DNA from: Nitrospirota bacterium
GTDB lineage: Bacteria > Nitrospirota > Leptospirillia > Leptospirillales > Leptospirillaceae
DNA length: 64,000 nucleotides
Direction: 5' to 3'
Assembly: GCA_021826965.1 (NCBI GenBank)
Contig: JAKAYA010000004.1
Location: 38,629-102,628, forward strand
The notes under the pieces were generated by a model that had not been told where the DNA came from, ran no database searches, and saw nothing but the letters and a program-made list of their open reading frames with translations. The translations under genes were made by a program, and so were the position numbers. This document shows positions 7,767-16,025 of the stretch, one piece after another; positions within the stretch are counted from its first letter, which is position 1, and the number at the start of each line of letters is the position of its first letter.

Positions 7767-7920
7767 AGCAAAAATGCTTCCTCAATGTCGTCTGCGACAT
7801 TCCGGAACAGGAACCGGAATGTCCGGGAAAAGTCCCGGGAGTCGATTTCGGTCTTGTGAACATCGCCACCAATTCCGAAGGGACGGTCATTTCCGGAACG
7901 GCCTGGAACACAAGGGACCC
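7763..7920 (+). pseudogene. tnpB: TnpB (IS200/IS605) fragment
   Basis: Reading frame 2 gives KCFLNVVCDIPEQEPECPG followed by KVPGVDFGLVNIATNSEGTV. This is the stretch of TnpB containing the first RuvC catalytic Asp (G-V-D-G-VNIAT). A stop lies immediately upstream (7760-7762) and the match fades after about 7915, so only some 50 residues remain. It abuts the ISAzo13 remnant on the opposite strand, indicating nested or successive insertions. Confidence 0.7.
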
Positions 7921-7989
7921 TGGATTCTGCAGGACTTCAAGATTATCACTGGAGTGCAGGGTGTCGGGAGGAATGGTATCAATCCTCCT

Positions 7990-8409
7990 TAGGAATTATC
8001 GGAGGGACACACTGGCGGCTGCCGCTTTCAGAATGTTCGCGGAGGAAGACCGGGACGGGGACGAAAAGGAGTGGGAGGACATTGTCTCTTCGGCCGTGTC
8101 TTCGGAGGACTGCTCGAAAACTTGGGAACTCTCGCCAATAATGTGGTGCAGGAGAACCATGATGATAGGTCGGTGCGCTTTCTCCTGCTGACATCGATCA
8201 TGCCTTTCCATGAGAAAGTTCTGAAATTCCTTGAGGGTCTGCTCGAATCTTTGCGCGTAGTCAAAACCGGCAGGGTCAAAAATGACAGAATTCCTGGATC
8301 TCTCGCTTTTTGCCCATTTTTGTTTTTGGAAGTTCAGCCTGGGGTGACAAGAGAGGGATACATTCGATTGTTTTCGGTTTCTTGGATTCTTCCGGATTGG
8401 CGCTGGTAT
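7990..8409. other. Intergenic relic between transposon debris and tRNA-Phe
   Basis: The best candidate is a minus-strand frame (about 8290-7996) reading VIFDPAGFDYAQRFEQTLKE..., which looks protein-like. Its only listed start lies inside the tRNA gene and it has no family signature I know. I do not call it a gene. Confidence 0.35.
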
Positions 8410-8485
8410 TGGTGCCGAGGGGCAGAATCGAACTGCCGACACGAGGCTTTTCAGGCCTCTGCTCTACCGACTGAGCTACCTCGGC
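8410..8485 (-). tRNA. tRNA-Phe (anticodon GAA)
   Basis: Complete cloverleaf on the minus strand. The acceptor GCCGAGG pairs with CCTCGGC, followed by discriminator A and encoded CCA. The D arm is GCTC..GAGC, the anticodon arm is GAGGC-CTGAAAA-GCCTC with anticodon GAA, and the T arm carries GTTCGATTC. Length is 76 nt including CCA. Confidence 0.97.
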
Positions 8486-8495
8486 TCGGGCTGTC

Positions 8496-8524
8496 ACTAT
8501 AAAGAGAAACAGTCTTCCTGTCAA
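8496..8524 (-). promoter_or_regulatory. Promoter of tRNA-Phe
   Basis: On the minus strand there is a perfect TTGACA (8524-8519), a 17-nt spacer and TATAGT (8501-8496). It starts transcription a few bases before the mature tRNA 5' end. Confidence 0.88.
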
Positions 8525-8624
8525 GGATTGGCTCTTATCCTTAGGATAGGGGCTGGAGATTATCCCAATTCTCTTCGAATTCCAAGAAGAGCGGGGGCAT
8601 TTTGATTCTTCCGCTGAGTGAAGG

Positions 8625-8653
8625 TTGGGAACCCGGAACTTTCATGCTATAGT
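8625..8653 (+). promoter_or_regulatory. Probable promoter of the bamA-lpx operon
   Basis: TTGGGA (8625-8630), a 17-nt spacer and TATAGT (8648-8653). About 105 nt of leader follow before the TTG at 8764, including a small GGGCC-TTTC-GGCCC hairpin near 8684-8698. The -35 box is a 4/6 match, so this is a prediction. Confidence 0.5.
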
Positions 8654-8763
8654 TCAAAAGATTTTTTCCTGAATCCATAAAGAGGGGCCTTTCGGCCCGG
8701 CAAGCTCAAATCCGGGCAGTCCGTAAACTTATAGACTGAAAAACACTGATATCTGGAAGGCCA

Positions 8764-11106
8764 TTGAACAACCGAAACTTTGTTGCCTTTTTTCTTACGA
8801 CTCTTCTCATCAGTGTGACTGGTCTTTTTCTTTTTCCGTCATACAGCTGGTCCGCTCCGGATAGCAATGCCATTATTGTCAAAAAAATCGAGATCAAGGG
8901 AAACCGCAGGATCGATATCAGCACCATTCGGGACAAGATTCACACCAAAGTGGGGGACATCTATGCGGATTCCTCCATCCGGGCCGACCTGAAAAATCTT
9001 TACGTCACCGGATACTTCTCCCAGATCCGGGTGTATGCGGAGGGATACGAGGGCGGGATCAAGCTGATTTATGACTTGACCGAGCGACCGACAATCGAAA
9101 AAATATCTTTTATCGGAAATGCGGCAAAGTCTTCCTCGGATCTTCGTAAAAAACTGACCCTTCTTCCGGCATCGTTTTACGACGGCAATCAGGTTCATGA
9201 AAATGTCGAACGAATCAAGGCCGTATACCGAAAGGCCGGGTATTACAATTCCCAGGTCATTCCTCTCCTGAAACGTCTCGGCCGAAAAAAAGTCGAGCTG
9301 ATTTTTCTGATTCGGGAAGGGGGACAGACCCGAATTCGGGAAGTCGATTTTTCCGGAAACCGGAAGTTTCCCGCAAGTGTCCTGCAGAAACAGATCAAGA
9401 CCAAGCCTTATTTCTGGCTCACGAGCTGGTGGACGGACGCGGGGATCTACAAGAAAACAGAGGTGGCCAAGGACATCGAGCGTCTTCGGAACTTCTATCT
9501 GAACCACGGATACATCAATGTCGGGATTGGTCAGCCCAAGATTTCCTTTTTCAATCATAAAAAGTCGATGCGGGTCACGTTCCCCATCCAGGAAGGAGAA
9601 CAGTTCCGGATCGGGACTGTCAATGTAACCGGGAACAAGCTTTTTTCGCGCAAGCGGCTGATGAAGAAAATCCATATGAAGCCTCCGAAGATTTTTTCCC
9701 GGGCGCTTCTCCAGAAAGACATCACGACGTTGACGAAACTCTATGGGCATAAAGGATATGCTTTTGCCATTGTCACTCCGCAGGTCATTCCGGATCTCGA
9801 CAAAAAAACCGTTGCCCTCACGTATTCCGTCACGGAGGGAGGCCTCGTCCATATTCGCCGGATCAATATCTCCGGAAACGAACTCACGCGTGACAAAGTG
9901 ATTCGCCGAGTTCTGGGAGTCCAGGAATCGGACATCATGGATACGAGTGCTCTCCAGGACAGTTACCGGAACCTGCAGAATCTGGGTTTCTTCTCAAACG
10001 TGCAGATCGTCCCGCAGCAGGTTGGGAAAAACCTTGTGGACCTGAACCTGAAAGTGAAGGAAAAGCCCACTGGGACCTTTTCCCTCGGCGGCGGTTACAG
10101 TACCCTGTTCGGTGTCATGGGGATGGCAACGATCGCCCAGAATAATATCTTCGGTACAGGTGACTCGGTTTCCCTTTCCGGTGAACTGGGGGGATTTATC
10201 ACGATGTACTCTCTGACGGTCACCGATCCGTGGTTCATGGACACCCCGACAGCGGCCTCCCTTTCCTTTTTCGACACGTTTATGGACTATTTTACTTACT
10301 GGAACAGCGCAATCGGGGGATCCGTGACCCTGACCCGCCGTTTCGGGTATTATTTTTCGACAAGCTTGTCCTGGCTCATGGAATCCGAACAGATCTTCCT
10401 TGTGGCGCCGACGGTGCAACAGGTTCAGCAGGCGCCTATTCTGGCTCCGTTCATCCAGCAGGTCGGGTACTGGACACAGACGGGACCATCGATCGGTATT
10501 TCCTATGATCGCCGGGACAACTATATGAATCCCCATTCTGGCTATCACCTGTGGGGCAATCTCGGTGTCTACGGGGGAACGTTCGGCGGGGATACGTCCT
10601 TCTACTCGGCCACCGGGAACGGGACCCTCTACCTGCCGGTGACCCAGCGGACGACGTTGTCTTTCCATGTGGCCATCGGGGACGAAGAACCGCTTGGTCC
10701 GGATGGGTTCATTCCCGTCTGGGACCGTTTTTATGTCGGCGGAATTTACTCCAACCGGGGATACAACTTCGGGTTTGCCGGTCCGATGCCATTCGGTTAC
10801 CTGGTTGGAGGGAACAAGGAACTGATCTTCAACATGGATTACACATGGCCGATTTTTCCGAAGTTCGGTTTCTACGGAGACCTTTTCTTCGACGATTCGG
10901 GAGAGTACCTTCCGGGGCAGCCCATCACTCTGAGCGGATTTGCCTGGCCCGCAACCGGTTTCGGCATCATGTGGAATTCGCCGATGGGGCCTTTGACACT
11001 GGATCTGGGATGGCCGCTCGTCAACAATGCCCAGATGCAGGCTTTTCCGGGGAACTACCCGGGTCCCGTCGTCAACTTCGAGATGGGCTCCCTCTACGGA
11101 GGGTAA
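8764..11106 (+). CDS. bamA: Outer membrane protein assembly factor BamA
   Basis: Central subunit of the BAM complex, inserting beta-barrel proteins into the outer membrane. The 780-aa protein has a signal peptide (about residues 1-30, NFVAFFLTTLLISVTGLFLF), then successive POTRA-type repeats (to about residue 430, each with IRRINISGNELTRD-like starts), then a beta-barrel. The barrel contains the strand-turn motif GGIYSNRGYNFG, corresponding to the conserved VRGY/F lid-lock loop. It ends NFEMGSLYGG rather than with the usual terminal Phe. The TTG start follows GGAAGG. First gene of the envelope operon, 77 bp before skp. Confidence 0.95.
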   Translation: MNNRNFVAFFLTTLLISVTGLFLFPSYSWSAPDSNAIIVKKIEIKGNRRIDISTIRDKIHTKVGDIYADSSIRADLKNLYVTGYFSQIRVYAEGYEGGIKLIYDLTERPTIEKISFIGNAAKSSSDLRKKLTLLPASFYDGNQVHENVERIKAVYRKAGYYNSQVIPLLKRLGRKKVELIFLIREGGQTRIREVDFSGNRKFPASVLQKQIKTKPYFWLTSWWTDAGIYKKTEVAKDIERLRNFYLNHGYINVGIGQPKISFFNHKKSMRVTFPIQEGEQFRIGTVNVTGNKLFSRKRLMKKIHMKPPKIFSRALLQKDITTLTKLYGHKGYAFAIVTPQVIPDLDKKTVALTYSVTEGGLVHIRRINISGNELTRDKVIRRVLGVQESDIMDTSALQDSYRNLQNLGFFSNVQIVPQQVGKNLVDLNLKVKEKPTGTFSLGGGYSTLFGVMGMATIAQNNIFGTGDSVSLSGELGGFITMYSLTVTDPWFMDTPTAASLSFFDTFMDYFTYWNSAIGGSVTLTRRFGYYFSTSLSWLMESEQIFLVAPTVQQVQQAPILAPFIQQVGYWTQTGPSIGISYDRRDNYMNPHSGYHLWGNLGVYGGTFGGDTSFYSATGNGTLYLPVTQRTTLSFHVAIGDEEPLGPDGFIPVWDRFYVGGIYSNRGYNFGFAGPMPFGYLVGGNKELIFNMDYTWPIFPKFGFYGDLFFDDSGEYLPGQPITLSGFAWPATGFGIMWNSPMGPLTLDLGWPLVNNAQMQAFPGNYPGPVVNFEMGSLYGG

Positions 11107-11183
11107 TCAGAAGGCCGACCAAAAGGTCTTTTGTCGTTTAGGTCCGGTTATTTCATCCGCCATCTGACAGGAAAGGGTATTTT

Positions 11184-11786
11184 ATGATCTTCGAACGGAA
11201 ATGCGAAAAAACTCTGGTCCTCGCCGTCATCGTTTCGTTGGGTATCCTGTTTTCGGGAGTCATCAACGCTGCACAAGCCGCGGATGTTGTCGGAGTCGTT
11301 GATGTTCTGAAGGCATTTCGTCAGACAGATCTGGGGAAATCAATCCAGTCCCATCTGAAGGAGTTCCAGAAGAAAAAAGCGGAAGGTATCCAGTCCGAAC
11401 GCCAGGAACTCCAGGCCGAACAAAAACGGATCGAACAACAGGTCGGCGTGATCAGCAAGGACGCACTGAAGGCCAAGGAACTTTCCTTCCAGCAAAAAGT
11501 CCAGGACTACCGGAAGAAACTTCAGAAAATTCAGACGGAAGTGGCTTCGGAGAATGCTGTCGAGATCCGGAAATTTCTGGATGCCTTGTCCCACGCAACG
11601 GTTTCGGTCGGAAAAAAATATGGGTTTCAGGTCGTTCTGGCCCAGCATCCCATCCGGATTCCGATGGGGCCCCAACCTCCCGCCTTTTCTTCGTCCCGGA
11701 TCCTTTACATGAATCCGAAGGCGGACTTGACGGAATCGGTTATTCAGTACATTAACAAGAACAATCCGGTCGGAAACGGGCAATGA
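11184..11786 (+). CDS. skp: Periplasmic chaperone Skp/OmpH family
   Basis: A 200-aa secreted protein. It has a signal peptide ([23 protein letters not shown]), then the OmpH N-terminal strand [19 protein letters not shown], then a long Lys/Gln/Glu-rich coiled coil (about 55-130), as expected for the tentacles of the Skp trimer that holds unfolded outer-membrane proteins. The C-terminal part contains the second core strand (GFQVVLAQ). Its place between bamA and lpxD is the conserved bamA-skp-lpxD order. AGGAAAGGG precedes the ATG. Its stop overlaps lpxD by ATGA. Confidence 0.92.
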   Translation: MIFERKCEKTLVLAVIVSLGILFSGVINAAQAADVVGVVDVLKAFRQTDLGKSIQSHLKEFQKKKAEGIQSERQELQAEQKRIEQQVGVISKDALKAKELSFQQKVQDYRKKLQKIQTEVASENAVEIRKFLDALSHATVSVGKKYGFQVVLAQHPIRIPMGPQPPAFSSSRILYMNPKADLTESVIQYINKNNPVGNGQ

Positions 11787-12835
11787 TTCTTTCCGAGATC
11801 GCTTCCCTTGTCGGAGGAAATCTCACAGGTCCGGAATCCGCTTTTAACAAACAGATTCGTGCGGTCCGGTCGATGCAGGAAGCCGGGCCGCAGGATCTGA
11901 CATTCCTGGCAAATCCGAAGTACCGTGGCGAATTGACGAAGCTTCAGGCCGGAGCCATTCTTCTCTCCGATCCCGTTCCGGGATTGCCCGTTCCACAGAT
12001 TGTCGTTGCGGATCCCTATCTTGCCCTCGCCAGGATCATGCAGATTTTTTACCCTCTTCCGTCTCCCCGGGACGGTGTTCACCCCCAGGCCTATGTTGCG
12101 TCGGATGTTCATCTTGAACCGCCGGTGGAAGTGGGAGCGTCCGCCGTGATCGAGGAGGGATGCCGGATCGGTGCCGGTACAGTGATCGGTCCCGGTGTCT
12201 TCATCGGTCGTCGCGTGGTGATCGGAACGGGTTGCACCCTGTATCCGGGGGTTGTCATCCGGGAAGACTGCCATATCGGAAACCGGGTTATTATCCAGCC
12301 CAATGCGGTTATCGGGTCGGACGGGTTCGGATATGCGGCGGACCATCAGGGACACCGTCACAAGATCCCTCAAATCGGACGGGTGACAATCGGTGACGAT
12401 GTGGAAATCGGGGCCAATACGACGATAGACCGGGCGACTTTCGGCGAAACGGTGATCGGGACAGGAACGAAAATCGACAATCTTGTCCAGATCGCCCATA
12501 ATGTTCGTATCGGAGAAGATTGTGTCATTGTTGCCCAGGCCGGTATTTCCGGTTCCAGCCGTCTGGGCCATCGCGTCATTCTGGCCGGTCAGTCCGGAGT
12601 CGTGGGCCACATCGAAATCGGAAACGATTCGATGGTTGGAGCCCAATCGGGGGTGGCCCGCAGCATTCCCGAAAAGTCTCGCGTTTCGGGATCTCCGGCC
12701 ATTTCCCATAAATTATGGCTTCGGATCCAGACGATTCTGGGCGATCTTCCGGGGATTCTCGGCCGACTCCGGACGCTGGAGAAAAAGGGAGGAATATCCG
12801 GTGGCGCTTCTGAACGAAGGGACGATCATGAATGA
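11783..12835 (+). CDS. lpxD: UDP-3-O-acyl-glucosamine N-acyltransferase
   Basis: Adds the second acyl chain, N-linked, to UDP-3-O-acylglucosamine, the third step of lipid A synthesis, using acyl-ACP in the cytoplasm. The 350-aa protein has the LpxD N-terminal uridine-binding domain (about 1-100, [14 protein letters not shown]) and a left-handed beta-helix of hexapeptide repeats ([19 protein letters not shown]...). The conserved DGFGYA segment and the His-containing [15 protein letters not shown] of the catalytic site are present. A short C-terminal helix follows. It overlaps skp by 4 bp and fabZ by 8 bp. Confidence 0.95.
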   Translation: MILSEIASLVGGNLTGPESAFNKQIRAVRSMQEAGPQDLTFLANPKYRGELTKLQAGAILLSDPVPGLPVPQIVVADPYLALARIMQIFYPLPSPRDGVHPQAYVASDVHLEPPVEVGASAVIEEGCRIGAGTVIGPGVFIGRRVVIGTGCTLYPGVVIREDCHIGNRVIIQPNAVIGSDGFGYAADHQGHRHKIPQIGRVTIGDDVEIGANTTIDRATFGETVIGTGTKIDNLVQIAHNVRIGEDCVIVAQAGISGSSRLGHRVILAGQSGVVGHIEIGNDSMVGAQSGVARSIPEKSRVSGSPAISHKLWLRIQTILGDLPGILGRLRTLEKKGGISGGASERRDDHE

Positions 12836-13322
12836 TCTTTCATCCGGGCTGAATATCCAGGAGATCCTGGACATTCTTCCGCATCGCTACCCGTTTCTCC
12901 TGGTTGACCGAATTCTGGAAGTCGAGCCCGGAAAACGGATCGTCGGCATCAAGAACGTGACGATGAATGAACCGTTTTTTGTGGGACACTTTCCCGGTTT
13001 TCCCATTATGCCGGGGGTCCTTCTGATCGAAGCCATGGCCCAGGTGGGAGGAATCCTGGCGATTTGTTCCGGACAGGACAAGACAGACCGCATTCCCTAT
13101 TTCATGGGGATCGACCGGGCGCGCTTTCGTTCTCCGGCCGGTCCTGGAGATACCCTGGTGATCACCATGACCACCCGGAATGTTCGGGGAAGCTCCTGGA
13201 AAATGGAAGGCGAAATCCATGTTGGAGAAAAAAGGATCTGCGAAGCGGAGATCATGGCCATGATCCGTCCGGCACCTCCCGGAAAAGGGAGAAAGGACAT
13301 TTCTCCGGAGGACAACGGGTGA
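12828..13322 (+). CDS. fabZ: 3-hydroxyacyl-ACP dehydratase FabZ
   Basis: Dehydrates 3-hydroxyacyl-ACP in fatty acid elongation and competes with LpxA/LpxD for the same substrate, which explains its place in the operon. The 164-aa hot-dog-fold protein has [20 protein letters not shown] at the start and the catalytic His/Glu in [22 protein letters not shown] chose ATG 12828 (GAAGG upstream). A GTG at 12801 behind GGGAGGA is an alternative adding nine residues. The C-terminal 15 residues form a charged tail not typical of the family. Confidence 0.93.
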   Translation: MNDLSSGLNIQEILDILPHRYPFLLVDRILEVEPGKRIVGIKNVTMNEPFFVGHFPGFPIMPGVLLIEAMAQVGGILAICSGQDKTDRIPYFMGIDRARFRSPAGPGDTLVITMTTRNVRGSSWKMEGEIHVGEKRICEAEIMAMIRPAPPGKGRKDISPEDNG

Positions 13323-14182
13323 GCCGTTCTGCGTTTGGTTCGCCGGAGGAGGGCGGAGAAGGAGAGGTCTTCATCCATCCATATGCCGAAGTCTCACGCG
13401 AGGTGGAGCTGGCTCCTGGGGTACACGTAGGGCCGTTCTGTGTTCTGAAGGGCAAGATCTCGGTCGGCTCGGGAACGCGTTTTTTGTCTCATGTGGTTAT
13501 CGACGGCAATACGACGATCGGAAAGGAGAACCTCTTTTACCCCTTTTCTTCGGCCGGGTTGCCCCCGCAGGACCTGAAGTACCGGGGAGAGCCGAGCCGG
13601 GTCGTCATTGGAGACAAAAACACCATCCGGGAGTCCGTCACGATCCATCGAGGCACCGAAGGCGGCGGAATGCTCACCCGCATCGGCGACCAGAACCTCC
13701 TGATGGCGAATTGTCACGTGGCGCACGATTGCCATCTGGGTTCCCGGATCGTCATGGCGAACGCCGCCAATCTTGCCGGACACATCATGATCGAGGACGG
13801 TGCGATCATCGGTGGTCTGACCGGCATCCACCAGTTCGTCCGGATCGGAACCCTCTCCATGGTTGGCGGCATGAGCGGAGTTCCCAAGGATGTTCCACCT
13901 TACGTCTGGGCATCGGGAAATCGGGCCTATCTCTACGGACTGAACATGGAAGGTCTGAAGCGCGCACGTCTGTCTCCGGATACGATCACTCTTCTGAAGA
14001 AAGCTTACCAGATCCTCTTCCGTTCCTCTCTTCCGCAAAAAGAATCTCTCGATAAAGTGCGAAAAGAGCTCCCTGCCGGTCCGGAAATCGATCACCTGCT
14101 GGAGTTTGTGGAAAATTCCGGGCGAGGTGTCCTGACAGCCCCGAAAACGAGTTCCCATGAAAACCATTCCGGTGAAAACTGA
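13319..14182 (+). CDS. lpxA: UDP-N-acetylglucosamine O-acyltransferase
   Basis: First step of lipid A synthesis: transfer of a 3-hydroxyacyl chain from ACP to UDP-GlcNAc, or to its 3-amino analogue in some bacteria. The 287-aa protein has hexapeptide repeats, the catalytic-His segment LMANCHVAHDCHLG, and the family motifs GDKNTIRESVTIHRGT and GLTGIHQFVRIG, then the helical C-terminus. GTG at 13319 overlaps the fabZ stop (GTGA) and follows GGAGGA (13307-13312). The N-terminus has about 18 extra residues ([15 protein letters not shown]) before the first repeat. Confidence 0.94.
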   Translation: MSRSAFGSPEEGGEGEVFIHPYAEVSREVELAPGVHVGPFCVLKGKISVGSGTRFLSHVVIDGNTTIGKENLFYPFSSAGLPPQDLKYRGEPSRVVIGDKNTIRESVTIHRGTEGGGMLTRIGDQNLLMANCHVAHDCHLGSRIVMANAANLAGHIMIEDGAIIGGLTGIHQFVRIGTLSMVGGMSGVPKDVPPYVWASGNRAYLYGLNMEGLKRARLSPDTITLLKKAYQILFRSSLPQKESLDKVRKELPAGPEIDHLLEFVENSGRGVLTAPKTSSHENHSGEN

Positions 14183-15062
14183 GAAGAAAGTTTTTCCCTA
14201 CGGACATATCGAACCCGGGAACAAGACCGATTCGACTTTTTTTTCTTTTTCCCCTCCGGGTCCCATCGGGCTTGTTGCCGGGAATGGGCTTTTTCCGGCC
14301 CTGTTCCTGGAATCGGCCCGAAAAAAAGGTTACGACGTTGTTGTGGTCGCCCATCAGGGAGAGACCGATCCGTCGGTTGAATCGTTCGGCGTTCCGGTTC
14401 GCTGGATTCGTGTCGGGCAAATCGATCCTATTTTCAAGACTTTTCATAAATACGGCGTGAAGGCTGCCGCCTTCGCCGGAGGGATCAAAAAGCCTCGATT
14501 GTTTGATCTGCGTCCGGACTGGCGAGGGGTCCGTGTTTTGGCCCGGGTGGCGGTCAATCATGACGACCAGGTCTTGCGGGCTTTGGCCGATGAGTTTGAG
14601 CAGGAGTCTATCCGGATTGTTCCATCCACCTGGCTTCTTCCGGAACTGACGGCTCCGGAAGGAGTTTTGGGCGTTCACCAACCCACCGATTCCGAAAGAG
14701 AAGATGTCCGTATCGGATTCGAAGCCGGAAAGGTCCTGGGGAAACTTGACGTTGGCCAATGCGTGGTTGTGAAGGAAAAAGTGATTCTGGCACTGGAAGC
14801 CATCGAGGGGACGGATGAGACGATCCGCCGCGGGGCCGGCTTTACCTCTTCCGGCATCGTTGTCGTGAAGATGGCCAAGCCCGGACAGGATCTTCGATTC
14901 GATCTGCCGTCGGTGGGCATGAGGACACTGGATCTGATGACCGAAGTCGGAGCACGTGTTCTGGCTCTGGAAGCGGGAAAATCCCTGATTCTGGATACCG
15001 GACATTTTCTGGAGACGGCAGATCGATACGGCATCTGCGTCCTGGGGGTTGCATGGGACTGA
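14157..15062 (+). CDS. lpxI: UDP-2,3-diacylglucosamine hydrolase, LpxI type
   Basis: LpxI cleaves UDP-2,3-diacylglucosamine to lipid X plus UMP and replaces LpxH in many non-enteric bacteria. The 301-aa protein contains the family pattern: GPIGLVAGNGLFPALFLESA near residue 37, AFAGGIKKPRLFDLRPDW, GVLGVHQPT, CVVVKEKVILALEAIEGTD, and a C-terminal DLPSVGMRTLD. It overlaps lpxA by 26 bp if the ATG at 14157 is used; GTG at 14172 is an alternative. The first 35 residues are not conserved-looking. No lpxH-like gene is seen in the window. Confidence 0.9.
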   Translation: MKTIPVKTEKKVFPYGHIEPGNKTDSTFFSFSPPGPIGLVAGNGLFPALFLESARKKGYDVVVVAHQGETDPSVESFGVPVRWIRVGQIDPIFKTFHKYGVKAAAFAGGIKKPRLFDLRPDWRGVRVLARVAVNHDDQVLRALADEFEQESIRIVPSTWLLPELTAPEGVLGVHQPTDSEREDVRIGFEAGKVLGKLDVGQCVVVKEKVILALEAIEGTDETIRRGAGFTSSGIVVVKMAKPGQDLRFDLPSVGMRTLDLMTEVGARVLALEAGKSLILDTGHFLETADRYGICVLGVAWD

Positions 15063-16018
15063 AAGTGGGGGTCGTGGGGGTTGGCTATCTGGGACAGCAT
15101 CATGCCCGGGTCCTGTCGGAGTTGCCGGATGTCGAGATGGCCGGAGTTTTTGATGTGGACACGGGCCGGGCAGAGGAAGTGGCCTCCCGCATCAAGGTAC
15201 GGCGACATACGTCCATTTCCTCTCTGGTGAAGGAGTGTGACGCTGTTTCGGTGGTGACACCGACCCTGTTTCATTTGCCGGTGATCGAGGAGATCTTTTC
15301 GGTCGGATCTCCTCACGTTTTTCTGGAAAAACCCATCGCGGACACTCTGGAAAACGGACAACAAATCCTGAATCTGGCAAAAAAGCACAACGTCCTTTTA
15401 CAGATCGGTCATATCGAACGCTTCAATCCGGGGCTCGAAGCCATTCTCGAAGCTCGCCCGAAACCCGCCTACATCGAAGCCCAGAGACTGTCTCCATTCG
15501 GACTCCGAGGAACGGACGTTCCGGTGGTGGTCGACTTGATGATTCATGATATCGACATCATTCTGAGCCTGGTCAACTCCCCGATCGCGACCATGCGGGT
15601 TGTGGGAACACCGGTCATCACCCCTCACATCGACATTGCCAACGCCTGGATCGAGTTTGAAAACGGATGTCTTGCTCAAGTTCTCGGAAGTCGCGTTTCC
15701 ATGGAAAAGCTCCGGAAATTCCGGGTGTTTGATCGGGAAGGGCGCTATTTTTCCCTGAACTTCGACACCCGAGAACTCTCGGAAGCGAAAGTGACGCTCA
15801 ATCCGGGGTCCCTTCCCCAGATCGACCGGGGAAAAAAGGTTTTCGAAGCGGAAGAACCACTCAAAAAAGAGCTCCGCTCTTTCGTCGAAGCGATCCGGTT
15901 CTCAAAACCGGTCAAGGTGACTGGTGAAGACGGACTTCGCGCCCTCGAGGTGGCTCTGGAGGTCAATCGCCTGGCCGAAGAAAGCCTCAAACGGTTTCAG
16001 CAGATTCCTTCGGCCTGA
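15053..16018 (+). CDS. Gfo/Idh/MocA-family oxidoreductase, GnnA candidate
   Basis: A 321-aa NAD(P)-dependent sugar dehydrogenase. The Rossmann motif GVVGVGYLGQHHARVL is at the start, then FLEKPIADT with the family's EKP motif, and IGHIERFNPGLEA and VVVDLMIHDIDIILSL in the substrate domain. It sits between lpxI and lpxB. In Acidithiobacillus, gnnA (same family) and gnnB lie between lpxA and lpxB and make UDP-GlcNAc3N for amide-linked lipid A. A gnnA role is therefore plausible, but no gnnB-like aminotransferase lies in this operon. Overlaps lpxI by 10 bp. Confidence 0.85.
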   Translation: MGLKVGVVGVGYLGQHHARVLSELPDVEMAGVFDVDTGRAEEVASRIKVRRHTSISSLVKECDAVSVVTPTLFHLPVIEEIFSVGSPHVFLEKPIADTLENGQQILNLAKKHNVLLQIGHIERFNPGLEAILEARPKPAYIEAQRLSPFGLRGTDVPVVVDLMIHDIDIILSLVNSPIATMRVVGTPVITPHIDIANAWIEFENGCLAQVLGSRVSMEKLRKFRVFDREGRYFSLNFDTRELSEAKVTLNPGSLPQIDRGKKVFEAEEPLKKELRSFVEAIRFSKPVKVTGEDGLRALEVALEVNRLAEESLKRFQQIPSA

Positions 16019-16025
16019 TGTGATC

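Noticed and set aside
7315..7992. Plus-strand frame of 225 aa opposite the transposase remnant
   Set aside because: It is the complement of the recognisable ISAzo13 sequence and shares frame with nothing known.
8276..8524. Minus-strand frames overlapping the tRNA
   Set aside because: They run through tRNA-Phe and its promoter and have no protein signature.
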